Origin: Perlabentimonas gracilis
Lineage (GTDB): Bacteria; Bacteroidota; Bacteroidia; Bacteroidales; Tenuifilaceae
NCBI RefSeq assembly: GCF_011174675.1
Contig: NZ_JAANIG010000034.1
Coordinates: 1-50,190, forward strand
Direction: 5' to 3'
DNA: 50,190 bases
The position numbers and the translations under genes were made by a program. The notes under the pieces are model-generated. The model ran no database searches. It saw only the letters and a program-made list of their open reading frames with translations, and was not told where the DNA came from. Shown here one piece after another: positions 7,778 through 16,575 of the stretch. Positions within the stretch are counted from its first letter, which is position 1. Every line of letters starts with the position of its first letter.

Positions 7778-9160
7778 ATGCCACTAATTAAATCAATATC
7801 AGGAATAAGGGGAACTATAGGCGGAAACCCCAACGAAGGGTTAAACCCCATAAACATTGCGCTATACACTGCTGCTTACGGCGAATGGGTAAAGAGCAAG
7901 CACAAGGATGTAAAATGTAAGGTGATTGTTGGTCGGGATGCCCGTATTTCGGGTGAAATGGTGAGCAGCATAGTGATTGGCACGCTTACTGGTTCGGGGC
8001 TCGACGTGGTGAATCTCGACTTGGCCACCACGCCAACCGTTGAGATGGCGGTAATTGAGGAGAAAGCACAGGGCGGAATTATTATCACTGCAAGTCATAA
8101 CCCAAGGCAGTGGAATGCGCTAAAGCTGCTCAACGAGCATGGCGAGTTCCTTACCGATGTTGATGGAAAGAAGGTGCTCGAACTGGCCAAAACCAGCAGT
8201 TTCAACTTCCCCGAGGTGGATGAGTTGGGCTATGTAATCGATGAGTACTCCTTTGTTGATAAGCATATCGATAAGATTTTGGAACTACCGCTGGTTGACA
8301 AGGATGCAATTGCCAAGGCGAATTTCACCGTGGCCATTGATTGTGTTAACTCGGTGGGTGGCATTGCAATCCCACGATTACTCAAAGCGCTTGGCGTAAA
8401 CAATGTGATTGAACTTTACACCGACCCCACGGGCGAGTTTCCCCATAACCCAGAGCCTTTACCCGAGCACCTGACCGAAATATCCGAGGCGGTTAAAACC
8501 CACCAAGCACATGTTGGCTTTGTGGTAGACCCCGATGTAGATCGTTTGGCCATTATCAACGAGGACGGATCGATGTTTGGCGAGGAATACACCCTTGTGG
8601 CTGTAGCCGACTACGTGCTTAGCCACACACCTGGCAACACGGTGTCGAACCTGTCGAGCACTGCCGCACTTCGCGATATCACCATAAAGCACGGCGGAAG
8701 CTACCAAGCTGCAGCCGTGGGCGAGGTGAATGTGGTGGCCAAGATGCGTGAAACCAACGCCATAATTGGCGGCGAGGGCAACGGTGGTGTGATATATCCC
8801 ACGCTGCATGCCGGCCGCGATGCGCTTGTGGGCATTGCCCTTTTCCTTTCGCATTTGGCTAGAAGTGGCAAAAAATGCACTGAAATCAGAAAGGAATACC
8901 CCGAGTACTACATATCGAAAAATAAGATTGAGCTAAAGGATGGACTTAACCCCGATGATGTGCTGGCCAAGATGAAGGAACACTTTGCCAACGAGAATAT
9001 CAACACTATCGATGGCCTAAAGATAGATTTTGAGGGTCAATGGGTACACCTCCGAAAATCGAATACTGAGCCAATTATAAGGATTTATGCCGAGAGTAAA
9101 ACGCCCGAGAGCGCATCGGAGTTAGCAAACAAAATAATGGCTTTAATTAAAAACATTTAA
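7778..9160 (+). CDS. glmM: Phosphoglucosamine mutase (alpha-D-phosphohexomutase)
   Basis: A 460-residue alpha-D-phosphohexomutase, which converts glucosamine-6-phosphate to glucosamine-1-phosphate for peptidoglycan and LPS precursors. The N-terminus reads SISGIRGTIGG. The active-site loop IITASHNPRQWNALK carries the phosphoserine, Ser106. The metal loop is DPDVDRLA. The sugar loop GGEGNGG differs from the GEQSGH of proteobacterial GlmM and resembles archaeal-type enzymes, so phosphomannomutase or dual activity cannot be excluded. The phosphate-binding RKSNTEPIIRIY motif closes the protein. The frame continues 98 codons upstream into the repeat spacer, but that part is not protein-like; the ATG at 7778 fits the family length and lies behind a -7 element. 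It appears monocistronic. Confidence 0.88.
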   Translation: MPLIKSISGIRGTIGGNPNEGLNPINIALYTAAYGEWVKSKHKDVKCKVIVGRDARISGEMVSSIVIGTLTGSGLDVVNLDLATTPTVEMAVIEEKAQGGIIITASHNPRQWNALKLLNEHGEFLTDVDGKKVLELAKTSSFNFPEVDELGYVIDEYSFVDKHIDKILELPLVDKDAIAKANFTVAIDCVNSVGGIAIPRLLKALGVNNVIELYTDPTGEFPHNPEPLPEHLTEISEAVKTHQAHVGFVVDPDVDRLAIINEDGSMFGEEYTLVAVADYVLSHTPGNTVSNLSSTAALRDITIKHGGSYQAAAVGEVNVVAKMRETNAIIGGEGNGGVIYPTLHAGRDALVGIALFLSHLARSGKKCTEIRKEYPEYYISKNKIELKDGLNPDDVLAKMKEHFANENINTIDGLKIDFEGQWVHLRKSNTEPIIRIYAESKTPESASELANKIMALIKNI

Positions 9161-9247
9161 ATTCCATTTGCAATATTAAACTAAGTGCCAACACCTATAG
9201 TCTTAGTTATCAATAAACCTAAAATTGCGAAATAATCATACTAAAAA

Positions 9248-10633
9248 ATGAAGAAGAAGGTAGTAATTGCCCTTTCCGTACTAGCGGCAGTAATAGTTAT
9301 TTTGGTCATCAGCACCTCAACAAAGCAGGGTGTGGCACCTCAAAAAGTAAGCGTTACCAGAGGCCCTTTTGAAGTGGTTGTAACCGTAACAGGTGAACTT
9401 CAGGCAAAGAACAAGGAGGATATTACAGCTCCAGCCGAGCTACGCCAAGGGCGAAGTTTCCGATTCTCCGACATAAAGATTCAGGATCTAATCCCCGAGG
9501 GAACCGTTGTCGACTCGGGCCAATATGTTGCTACGCTCGACCGTAGCTCGCTTAGCAATAGGCTAAAGGAAATTGAGGATGAGCTGGAAAAGAGCCAGCA
9601 GCAGTTCCTCAAAACCCAGCTCGACACCACGCTCCAGCTTCGCAGCCTTCGCGACGAGCTTATCAACCTTGAGTTTGAACTGGAGGAAAGGCAGATAGTG
9701 GTGGAGCAGTCGAAATTTGAGCCGCCAGCCACCCAGCGCCAAGCGCAAATAAATTTGGAACGTGCCGATAGAAACTTTAAGCAAGCTAAGCACAACTACA
9801 CGCTAAAGAAAGAGCAGGCTGAGGCCTCGATGCGTGAGGTAGCCATTAACCTTGCCCGCCAGGAGCGCGAGCGGCAGGATATGCTCGATGTGCTAAGCAA
9901 ATTCGTAATTCGTGCGCCCAAGCCCGGCATGGTGATATACTACCGCGAGTGGAGCGGGCAAAAACGCAGCGTGGGATCGAGCATTAGCCCTTGGGATTTA
10001 ACCGTGGCCACCCTCCCCGACCTTTCGGTAATGATATCGAAAACCTATGTGAACGAGATAGACGTGAGCAAGCTCAAAACAGGCCAACCAGTACGCGTTG
10101 GGGTTGATGCCTTCCCCGAGAAAAGCTACACTGGCGTTGTTACCGATGTGGCCAACATTGGCGAGCAGCTCCCCAATACCGATGCTAAGGTTTTTGAGGT
10201 CATTATTAGGGTTAACGAGTACGACCCAATACTACGCCCATCTATGACCACCAGCAACCATATTGTTACTAAAAGTTTTGAGGATGTGTTTTACGTACCC
10301 CTCGAGGCAATTCATGCCGACGACAGCTTAAGCTACGTGTACACCACCCGCAACCGCAAGCAGATTGTAATTACTGGTGAGCAGAACGAAAATTTCATAA
10401 TTGTTGAAAAGGGACTTGCCGAGGGCGATGATGTATACCTAAGCATACCTGAGAATTTGGAACGATTTACGCTAGCCGGAGAAGATCTTATCCCCGAAAT
10501 AATAAAAAGAATTGAGGAGCGTAAGCGGCTGGAAGAGGAGCAAAAGATAGCCAACGAGCAGCAGCAGCAACAGAACAATGGTAGAGCAAGAGGCCAGGGG
10601 CGTCAAATGCGTATGCCTAGTGGAAGCAACTAG
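9248..10633 (+). CDS. Periplasmic adaptor (HlyD/MacA family)
   Basis: A 461-residue membrane-fusion protein. One N-terminal membrane anchor (about residues 4-22) is followed by the first half of a lipoyl-like domain (VVVTVTGELQAKN). A long helical hairpin lies at about 105-215, very rich in Glu, Gln and Arg. The second lipoyl half (IRAPKPGMVIYYREW), a beta-barrel domain (GQPVRVGVDAFPEKSYTGVV) and a membrane-proximal domain follow. The C-terminus is a Gln/Asn/Arg-rich tail that looks disordered. It would link the inner-membrane ABC permease encoded next to the TolC-like channel. The three genes lie in one direction with gaps of 69 and 26 bp and form an export operon. The substrate is unknown. 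Confidence 0.92.
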   Translation: MKKKVVIALSVLAAVIVILVISTSTKQGVAPQKVSVTRGPFEVVVTVTGELQAKNKEDITAPAELRQGRSFRFSDIKIQDLIPEGTVVDSGQYVATLDRSSLSNRLKEIEDELEKSQQQFLKTQLDTTLQLRSLRDELINLEFELEERQIVVEQSKFEPPATQRQAQINLERADRNFKQAKHNYTLKKEQAEASMREVAINLARQERERQDMLDVLSKFVIRAPKPGMVIYYREWSGQKRSVGSSISPWDLTVATLPDLSVMISKTYVNEIDVSKLKTGQPVRVGVDAFPEKSYTGVVTDVANIGEQLPNTDAKVFEVIIRVNEYDPILRPSMTTSNHIVTKSFEDVFYVPLEAIHADDSLSYVYTTRNRKQIVITGEQNENFIIVEKGLAEGDDVYLSIPENLERFTLAGEDLIPEIIKRIEERKRLEEEQKIANEQQQQQNNGRARGQGRQMRMPSGSN

Positions 10634-10702
10634 TAAGTAGGCTTGTACGAGCCAAATACCACAGTTCAAACTGTTTGCTAAATTTCATTAAGCATAAAGA
10701 TT

Positions 10703-12052
10703 ATGTACAAAAGATATATACACGACGTAACCATCGCTGTTGAGTCCATACTGGCAAATAAGCTCAAGTCGATGCTTACGGCCCTGGGTATAATATTTGG
10801 TGTCGCTGCCGTTATCAGCATGATGGCCATTGGAAATGGGGCACAGCAAGAAATTTTGGAACAAATGAAGATGGTGGGTGTAAATAACATCATTATCAAC
10901 CCCATTTTCGAAGAGCAGGAAGATGCTACCGACGGCGAGGGTGGCGAAAAGCAACGGCGCAAGTTCTCGCCGGGTCTAACCCTTCTCGACATGGAGGCTA
11001 TACAGGAAATTATTCCTTCGGTTACAATGGCTAGCCCAGAGATTAGCCTAAACTCATTTGTTCAATACAGCTCGCATCGAATGCCTGCCAAAATTTTGGG
11101 CGTTTCGCCCGACTACTTCGAGCTGTTTAATCTACCCCTTGAGCAGGGTACATTTTTTACCGAATACCAGCTAGAGCACGGTATCCCGGTGTGTATTATT
11201 GGTGCAAATATCAAAAACAAGTTTTTTAGCACAACCAACCCCATTGGCCAGTACATAAAGTTTGGGCACGTATGGTTACAGGTGGTTGGCATTCTCCAAA
11301 AAACCGATATTACTCTCACAGGCTTTGAGAGTGCTGGAGTAAATGTGTATAATGATAACGTGTATATTCCTGTTAAAACCATGCTCATGCGCTACCAAAA
11401 TCGCGGCTTGGTAAATGCACGAAAAACTCAAAGCACAGTGATCCGGGGTCGTGGTATGATTATGTTCGGAGGCTCAACCCAAACCCAATCGCAGCAGAAC
11501 TACCATCAGCTCGATAGGATTATTGTTCAGGTTGAGAATACCGAGGATATTCCCTCAACTACAGACGTGCTTAGCCGCATGATGCTCCGCCGCCATGCAG
11601 GTGTAAAAGATTTTGAGATAATTGTGCCCGAACTTCTGCTAAAGCAACAACAGCGCACCAAGGATATCTTTAACATTGTGCTGGGTGCCATTGCCAGCAT
11701 ATCGCTGGTTGTAGGAGGTATTGGAATTATGAATATTATGTTTGCCTCGGTAATGGAGCGAATAAAGGAGATTGGTACCCGACTTGCCATTGGGGCCAAG
11801 AAAGCCGATATTGTAGCACAATTTCTATCGGAGGCTGTCCTCATTAGCGTTTCGGGAGGGCTTATAGGGGTGATTCTGGGAATAATACTATCGTTCCTGA
11901 TCACACATTTTGCCGATATTCTAACCATCGTTTCACCCATCTCAGTAATTGTTGCCTTTGGCGTTTCGGCAGCGGTTGGGGTAATCTTTGGATTATCACC
12001 AGCCAAAAGAGCCGCCGAGCGGGATCCAATAGAATCGTTACGTCACGAATAG
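10703..12052 (+). CDS. MacB-type ABC transporter permease
   Basis: A 449-residue integral membrane protein of the MacB/FtsX superfamily. The first membrane segment (about residues 22-45, with ILANKLKSMLTALGIIFGVA) is followed by a large periplasmic MacB_PCD domain of about 270 residues. Three C-terminal membrane segments make up the FtsX domain (IMNIMFASVMERIKEIGTRL, then the AKKADIVAQFLSEA coupling helix). It ends in the usual family tail, SPAKRAAERDPIESLRHE. Unlike Escherichia coli MacB it has no ATPase domain, and no separate ATPase gene is found in the operon, so the ATP-binding subunit must be encoded elsewhere. It acts with the adaptor upstream and the outer-membrane channel downstream. 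Confidence 0.92.
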   Translation: MYKRYIHDVTIAVESILANKLKSMLTALGIIFGVAAVISMMAIGNGAQQEILEQMKMVGVNNIIINPIFEEQEDATDGEGGEKQRRKFSPGLTLLDMEAIQEIIPSVTMASPEISLNSFVQYSSHRMPAKILGVSPDYFELFNLPLEQGTFFTEYQLEHGIPVCIIGANIKNKFFSTTNPIGQYIKFGHVWLQVVGILQKTDITLTGFESAGVNVYNDNVYIPVKTMLMRYQNRGLVNARKTQSTVIRGRGMIMFGGSTQTQSQQNYHQLDRIIVQVENTEDIPSTTDVLSRMMLRRHAGVKDFEIIVPELLLKQQQRTKDIFNIVLGAIASISLVVGGIGIMNIMFASVMERIKEIGTRLAIGAKKADIVAQFLSEAVLISVSGGLIGVILGIILSFLITHFADILTIVSPISVIVAFGVSAAVGVIFGLSPAKRAAERDPIESLRHE

Positions 12053-12078
12053 TTTCATAAAAAATTATAAAGCACGCC

Positions 12079-13563
12079 ATGTTTTTAAAGAAAAAGTTAT
12101 TAGCTGTTTCGCTGGTTCTACTAACCGCAAGCTGGGTGGCAGCCCAAGCGCCCAAAACAACGTTAACCCTCAACGAGGTGCTCGAAATGGCCAGGGACTA
12201 CTCACCGCAGGCCATACTAGCCAAGCATCAGTTTAGGGCAGCATACTGGGAGCATAGAACCTACAAGGCTGAGTACCTGCCAAGCATAACCCTTAACGGT
12301 ACGCTACCAAGCTTTAACCGCAGCCTTATTCGATACCAACTCGAAGATGGTACCTACCGTTACATCGAGGAGAACTCAAATACCGCTTCGGTTGGCCTCT
12401 CGCTAAACCAGAATATCGGGGTAACTGGCGGTAGAATTTTCGCCAGTTCCAACCTTGAGCGAACCGATTTTTTTGGAGCGAATAAGGGAACCAACTTTAT
12501 GTCGGTACCCATACAAATAGGTTTTAGCCAGCCCATTTTTGGTTTCAACGAGTTTAAGTGGAAGAGAAAGATTGAGCCACTTAAGTACTTAGAGGCAAAG
12601 CGTAGCTACATACAGTCGATGGAGACTATTGCAGGCGAAGCCATTCGCTACTTTTTCGACCTTGTGCTGGCACAGCAAAACCTGCAAACAGCGCAGCTAA
12701 ACTATGCCAATACCGACACCCTTTACCAAATTGCCAAGGGCCGTTATAACATTGGGACTATAGCTGAAAACGAGCTGCTGCAGATGGAGCTTAGCTACCT
12801 TAATGCGGGAAGTTCGGTTAATGAGGCGGAGATTGATTTACAGCTAAAAAAATTCAGGTTGAAATCCTTCCTTGGAATAATTGATGATTATGATGTGGAG
12901 CTTATTGTACCCAACTATTTTCCCAAAACAACCTTACGTTTCGACCATGTATACACCTTGGCTAAGGAAAATAACCCCACCATGATACAGTTTGAGCGCC
13001 GGCTCATCGAATCGGATAGGAACGTGGCGCAAGCCAAAGCCAACCGAGGTTTTAGCGCCAACCTTTACGCAACCTATGGTTTAACACAGCGAGCCGAGGA
13101 GTTTCAGAATGTGTACGTTGATCCTATGGATCAGCAGGGTATTCGAGTTGGCCTTACCGTTCCCATACTAGACTGGGGCTTAGGCAAAGGTCGGGTTAAG
13201 ATGGCCGAATCGAGCCGCGAGGTAATGCGAACCAATATACAGCAGTCGCTAACCGATTTCGAGCAGGATATCTACCTTAAGGTAATGGAGTTTAACCTGC
13301 AGGAAACCCAAATGCAGCTCGCATCGAAAGCCGACACCATTGCCCAAAGCCGATATAACGTGACCAAGGAGCGATTCCTAATTGGCAAAATTGATGTGAT
13401 TGAGCTTAATATTGCTCAAACCGAAAGGGATAACGCCCGTAATAGGTATATTGCTGCTATGCGCAACTACTGGCAGTTCTACTACGAGATGCGCAAGCTT
13501 ACCCAGTTCGATTTTATCCAGGAAAAGCCGCTGGAGGTTGAGTTCGAGGCGCTAATTCAGTAA
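12079..13563 (+). CDS. TolC-family outer-membrane efflux protein
   Basis: A 494-residue protein with a signal peptide (MFLKKKLLAVSLVLLTASW, cleavage near VAAQA). Two homologous OEP halves of alternating long helices and short strands form the trimeric channel of tripartite exporters. Typical elements are LTLNEVLEMARDYSPQAILA at the start, EQDIYLKVMEFNLQETQMQL and the NARNRYIAAMRNYWQFYYEM helix near the end. It closes the adaptor-permease-channel operon, 26 bp after the permease, and is followed by a strong terminator. The function as the outer-membrane exit duct is well supported; the cargo is unknown. Confidence 0.93.
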   Translation: MFLKKKLLAVSLVLLTASWVAAQAPKTTLTLNEVLEMARDYSPQAILAKHQFRAAYWEHRTYKAEYLPSITLNGTLPSFNRSLIRYQLEDGTYRYIEENSNTASVGLSLNQNIGVTGGRIFASSNLERTDFFGANKGTNFMSVPIQIGFSQPIFGFNEFKWKRKIEPLKYLEAKRSYIQSMETIAGEAIRYFFDLVLAQQNLQTAQLNYANTDTLYQIAKGRYNIGTIAENELLQMELSYLNAGSSVNEAEIDLQLKKFRLKSFLGIIDDYDVELIVPNYFPKTTLRFDHVYTLAKENNPTMIQFERRLIESDRNVAQAKANRGFSANLYATYGLTQRAEEFQNVYVDPMDQQGIRVGLTVPILDWGLGKGRVKMAESSREVMRTNIQQSLTDFEQDIYLKVMEFNLQETQMQLASKADTIAQSRYNVTKERFLIGKIDVIELNIAQTERDNARNRYIAAMRNYWQFYYEMRKLTQFDFIQEKPLEVEFEALIQ

Positions 13564-13588
13564 TCATCACTAAATAAACATAGCATAA

Positions 13589-13621
13589 GGCCGATCCCGA
13601 CTTTGGGGTCGGCTTTTTTTT
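13589..13621 (+). terminator. Rho-independent terminator of the efflux operon
   Basis: GCCGATCCC-GACTTTG-GGGTCGGC with one bulged base, followed by eight T residues. It lies 26 bp after the TolC-like stop. Confidence 0.93.
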
Positions 13622-13804
13622 GTTTAGCTGCAATTTACAGATCAGCTATTGAGGGTAATGAGTCTTTACCTGAGAAAGCCTTAGCTAAGGAAGTTGCTTT
13701 ACCCACTAATGGCATAAACCCATATTTTTGTTCATACCCTTCAACATCAAAAAAAATTACTATATTGCTTAAGGAACACACCGAACCATACGAAATTGGA
13801 ATAA

Positions 13805-13812
13805 TACTTTTG
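13805..13812 (+). promoter_or_regulatory. Possible -7 element before the hybrid kinase
   Basis: TACTTTTG fits TAnnTTTG and lies 28 bp before the ATG at 13841. A -33 partner is not obvious. The remaining 13622-13804 stretch shows no recognisable gene or structure. Confidence 0.4.
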
Positions 13813-13840
13813 TAAGTATCAACCAGCAAAAATAGCCTGC

Positions 13841-16441
13841 ATGGATAGTGCCAAGGGAATACCTGATGAGGTGGCAAGGGAGCTAAAACTTCTGAGGGAG
13901 GAGAATACCCGCCTTAGGTCTATTGTTGAAACTAGCGAGAGCCCCAATAGCAGTGCACTCCATGCGGAGCCGCTTATTAACCTGCAAAAAGAAAATGCCG
14001 AGCTCGAAAAAAAACTTTCGAACAATCAGCTGCTTATTGAAAATGCATTTGATGGCGTTTTTCTGATGAGAGGCAGACATTTTACATACGTTAATTCAAG
14101 GTTTTGCAGCATTACAGGCTATTCAGAGGACGAATTAATTGGTCCTACCATTGCTTTTATCGACCTGATTGCCGATAGATCAAAAAAATTTGTTGAACAA
14201 GTATTTGAGTCGAGAGAGAAAGGGAACACCAACGCAGTTAGGTACGAAATAGGGCTGAAGACTAAAAGCGGAGAGGAAAAGATTGTTGAACTGGCCTCGG
14301 TTCCGGTAGTTAGCTCAGATGCCATTATGCTCATGGGCATAATTAAGGACAATACCAAGCGACGAAAAATGGAGCAGGAAATAAAGCGCCATACCCGCAT
14401 TCAGTCGCTTTTAATGAACCTAAGCATTCGGTTTATCAACATACCCTACGACAACATTAAGCAGGAGGTAGATCATGCCCTTTCCGATATTGGGGAATTT
14501 GCCAGTGTGGATCGCGTGTATATTTTTGCATACGACTGGAACGCCAGCACCATGTCGAACACCCACGAGTGGTGTGCCCAAGGCATTGAACCGGTAATTG
14601 ACACTCTCCAAGAACTCCCTACCAGTATAGTTCCAAGCTGGATAGAGGCACACATAAAGGGTAAGCCCATTCATATCCCTTCGGTTGCTGAGCTGAACAA
14701 TGATGATAATGTGAAAACTTTGCTAACGGAACAGAAGGTAAAGTCGATAATAACAATTCCAATGATGTTCGAGAACCAGTGCATGGGTTTTGTTGGTTTT
14801 GACTCGGTGATAAACATCAAACATTGGAACGAGCAGGAGATATCGCTCCTTCGGCTTTTTGCCGAGCTACTGGTGAATGTACAGATAAAAGCAAACTACG
14901 ATAAGTGGCTAAAAGAGGCCAAAACAATGGCCGAAATCCGGCAGGCCGAAATTAGAAACATCATCGATTTTTCACCTGTAGGTATTGTGCACTTATCGTT
15001 AAGCGGCGAAATTCTTGAGATCAATCAAGCTGCCCTCAACATTATTGATGCTCCTTCCATCGACGACATTAAATCCAAAAACATTTTTGGACGGAGGGCG
15101 CTCGAAAAGATTGGACTCATTGATAACTTCAGAAAATGCATCGCCACAAAGTCGATGGTGAGCAAAGAGACGAAGTACTCAAGCACATGGGGTAAGGCCT
15201 CCTACGTCAGGTACAGCCTTATTCCAATTATTACCGATAATACAGTGCAAAGCGTTCTGGCTAATGTTGAAGATATATCGTCGATAAAGGAGACCGAGTA
15301 TAAATTAATATCGCTAAAAGAAAGAGCCGAGGCCAGCGATAAGCTAAAAACCGCATTCCTTGCCAACATGAGCCATGAGATAAGAACACCAATGAATGCC
15401 ATATGCGGGTTCTCAAACCTCCTTCTCGAAGACAACGTTACGGAAGAGCAGAAAAAGGAATTTGTGGAGATAATCAACCTAAACGGGCATCAACTCCTGG
15501 GGATTATCAACGATATTGTAGATATATCGAAGATTGAGTCGGGGCAGGTAACCATATCCAAAGCAAAATTCTCGGTTAACAGCATGCTTAACGATTTAAA
15601 GTCGGTATTTTCACAAACGGCACGCATAAGGGGGCTAGAGCTTATCTGCACGTTGGGCCTCACCGACTCGGAGAGCATCATATTTACCGATGAGGTAAAG
15701 CTATCTCAAATCCTCAACAACCTTATATTTAACGCCATCAAGTTCACCCAAACAGGCGAGGTTGAGGTTGGCTATAGGCTACAGGGGAGAAACCTGGAAT
15801 TCTTTGTTAGGGATACGGGAATAGGGATTGAACCTGAGCAGGGTAGCCTAATCTTCGAACGGTTCCAACAGGTCGACAATACAACCAATAGCAGCAGGAA
15901 GGGTACAGGACTGGGGTTGCCCATATCCAAAGCATTTGTTGAAATGCTTGGCGGTAAAATCTGGTTTCAGTCGACACCCAACGTGGGAACAATTTTTTAC
16001 TTCACCATACCCTACATAAAAGGATTGAGTGTTGAGGGGGAGAAGTCTGCGCCTGCAGTCGAAAATTTTATATGGCCCGATAAAACTTTCCTTGTGGCAG
16101 AAGACGACGACCCCAACTACCAGTACCTCGAACACCTGCTAACACCCACTAAGGCCAAAGTAATTAGGGCTCACAATGGAAAACAGGCGGTAGAGATATG
16201 CCTTACGGAGAAAATAGACCTAATACTCATGGACATAAAAATGCCCACCATGAATGGCATTGAGGCAACAAAAGAGATACGTAGCCAAGGAGTAACCACA
16301 CCAATCATTGCACAAACGGCATATGCATTCCAGGAAGACCGGGAAAACGCGTTAAGGAGTGGATGCAATCATTATGCAACAAAGCCTATCGAATCGGCAG
16401 AGCTATTCAGTATGATCCACTCGCTGCTACAGCCTAAATAA
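13841..16441 (+). CDS. Hybrid histidine kinase: PAS, GAF, PAS, HisKA, REC
   Basis: An 866-residue cytoplasmic hybrid kinase. A coiled coil (about residues 8-65, rich in Leu and Glu) leads into PAS1 (about 65-180, FDGVFLMRGRHFTYVNSRF). A GAF-like domain follows (about 190-350, with SIITIPMMFENQCMGFVGF), then PAS2 (about 370-485). The kinase core is HisKA with His512 in NMSHEIRTPMNAICGF and HATPase_c (N box NNLIFNAIKFT, G boxes RDTGIG and GTGLGLPISKA). A C-terminal receiver has Asp798 in LILMDIKMP and Lys in YATKPIE. No Hpt protein or partner regulator is adjacent, so its output is unknown. It stands alone between the efflux operon and glutamine synthetase. Confidence 0.93.
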   Translation: MDSAKGIPDEVARELKLLREENTRLRSIVETSESPNSSALHAEPLINLQKENAELEKKLSNNQLLIENAFDGVFLMRGRHFTYVNSRFCSITGYSEDELIGPTIAFIDLIADRSKKFVEQVFESREKGNTNAVRYEIGLKTKSGEEKIVELASVPVVSSDAIMLMGIIKDNTKRRKMEQEIKRHTRIQSLLMNLSIRFINIPYDNIKQEVDHALSDIGEFASVDRVYIFAYDWNASTMSNTHEWCAQGIEPVIDTLQELPTSIVPSWIEAHIKGKPIHIPSVAELNNDDNVKTLLTEQKVKSIITIPMMFENQCMGFVGFDSVINIKHWNEQEISLLRLFAELLVNVQIKANYDKWLKEAKTMAEIRQAEIRNIIDFSPVGIVHLSLSGEILEINQAALNIIDAPSIDDIKSKNIFGRRALEKIGLIDNFRKCIATKSMVSKETKYSSTWGKASYVRYSLIPIITDNTVQSVLANVEDISSIKETEYKLISLKERAEASDKLKTAFLANMSHEIRTPMNAICGFSNLLLEDNVTEEQKKEFVEIINLNGHQLLGIINDIVDISKIESGQVTISKAKFSVNSMLNDLKSVFSQTARIRGLELICTLGLTDSESIIFTDEVKLSQILNNLIFNAIKFTQTGEVEVGYRLQGRNLEFFVRDTGIGIEPEQGSLIFERFQQVDNTTNSSRKGTGLGLPISKAFVEMLGGKIWFQSTPNVGTIFYFTIPYIKGLSVEGEKSAPAVENFIWPDKTFLVAEDDDPNYQYLEHLLTPTKAKVIRAHNGKQAVEICLTEKIDLILMDIKMPTMNGIEATKEIRSQGVTTPIIAQTAYAFQEDRENALRSGCNHYATKPIESAELFSMIHSLLQPK

Positions 16442-16575
16442 GAGCCATTTCAGGTATGGAAGCGACAAACTGCATCCAATCTGTTTCTTAACATCTACCC
16501 CACCCTTGCATTATTGAGCAGAGTTTTTCAGCTTTGAGAAATTTTTCCACTTATTGAAAACTAAACAAAAACTAT

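Noticed and set aside
13603-13877. Small frames on both strands between the TolC-like and hybrid kinase genes
   Set aside because: The plus-strand frame starts inside a terminator, and the minus-strand frame runs into the kinase gene. Neither resembles a known protein, though the minus-strand peptide is not obviously random, so a remnant cannot be fully excluded.
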